33,546 nt of DNA, from assembly GCA_945861465.1 (NCBI GenBank), contig CAMAVB010000059.1, positions 1 through 33,546 on the forward strand, written 5' to 3'. The notes under the pieces are model-generated. The model was not told the origin of the DNA. It did not search any database and was given only the letters and a program-made list of their open reading frames with translations. Shown here piece by piece: positions 33,461 to 33,546 of this stretch (position 1 is its first letter; each line of letters opens with the position of its first letter). Both the position numbers and the translations under genes were made by a program. This DNA comes from Candidatus Kuenenia stuttgartensis (GTDB taxonomy: Bacteria; Planctomycetota; Planctomycetia; Planctomycetales; Planctomycetaceae).

Positions 33461-33520
33461 CCTTCTCCCCCGAAATCGGGGGAGAAGGTGGCCGACAGGC
33501 CGGATGAGGGGGTCGGCGGG
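33461..33520 (+). repeat. CCTTCTCCCCC palindromic repeat, copy 2
   Basis: CCTTCTCCCCCG, AAAT, CGGGGGAGAAGG is a perfect hairpin (33461-33488), followed by GTGGCCGACAGGCCGGATGAG. It matches the reverse of the element at 1107-1154 in both stem and tail. It lies at the right edge; the 336 bp after the lipoprotein start otherwise hold only the palindrome at 33304. Confidence 0.75.
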
Positions 33521-33546
33521 CCTGACAATGTGCGAACAAAGCCCCC

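Overview
The window looks like a chromosomal segment of a planctomycete, most likely of the Planctomycetaceae/Fuerstiella-Gimesia type. This is inferred from gene style, not from a search. Pointers are an ECF sigma factor paired with a zinc-finger Ser/Thr kinase, a squalene-hopene-cyclase-like secreted protein, many secreted or lipoprotein products, a split-up ribosomal operon, loosely packed genes on both strands, and intergenic gaps filled with many families of short palindromic repeats. No tRNA, rRNA or CRISPR array was recognised.

Layout. 1-898: an insertion-sequence end running off the left edge and a PP2C phosphatase gene that it appears to have truncated. 1.4-5.3 kb: a secreted prenyltransferase/squalene-oxidase-fold protein convergent with an RND/MMPL exporter. 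5.4-9.7 kb: a DinB-like protein, then a two-gene restriction-modification-like unit (a 1013-aa N6-adenine methyltransferase and a small PD-(D/E)XK-like protein translated from a GTG start). 9.8-14.4 kb (minus): a MacAB-like efflux operon of adaptor, ATPase and two FtsX-type permeases. 14.9-19.3 kb: the housekeeping block ffh, rpsP, trmD, rplS, a YraN-type protein and a DUF952 protein. 19.6-20.9 kb (minus): a Tat-exported sulfite-oxidase-like molybdoenzyme. 21.3-25.1 kb: a CarF/TMEM189-type plasmanylethanolamine desaturase overlapping a fatty-acid-hydroxylase-superfamily membrane enzyme, then a diacylglycerol-kinase-like lipid kinase and a small methyltransferase, a cluster suggesting (ether-)lipid metabolism. 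25.3-29.8 kb: ECF sigma factor, zinc-finger/kinase fusion, and a secreted coiled-coil protein. 30.3-33.2 kb: a TatD-like hydrolase, an FmdB-type zinc ribbon, an unknown protein and, on the minus strand, a sugar-binding lipoprotein.

The least ordinary content lies between the genes. At least eight short repeat families recur, several as composites or nested insertions. One family has inverted GC-rich arms around a core of tandem 7-bp units (CAAATTT, CGTATCT, CAAATCT and similar) that form homogeneous blocks within each copy. Four arrays are present, one of them directly abutting the start codon of the sigma-linked kinase. A separate element of about 370 bp with nested inverted arms and a flanking 8-bp direct repeat lies downstream of the kinase. 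The best candidates for undescribed biology are the methyltransferase/nuclease-like pair, the heptad-repeat element and the lipid-gene cluster.
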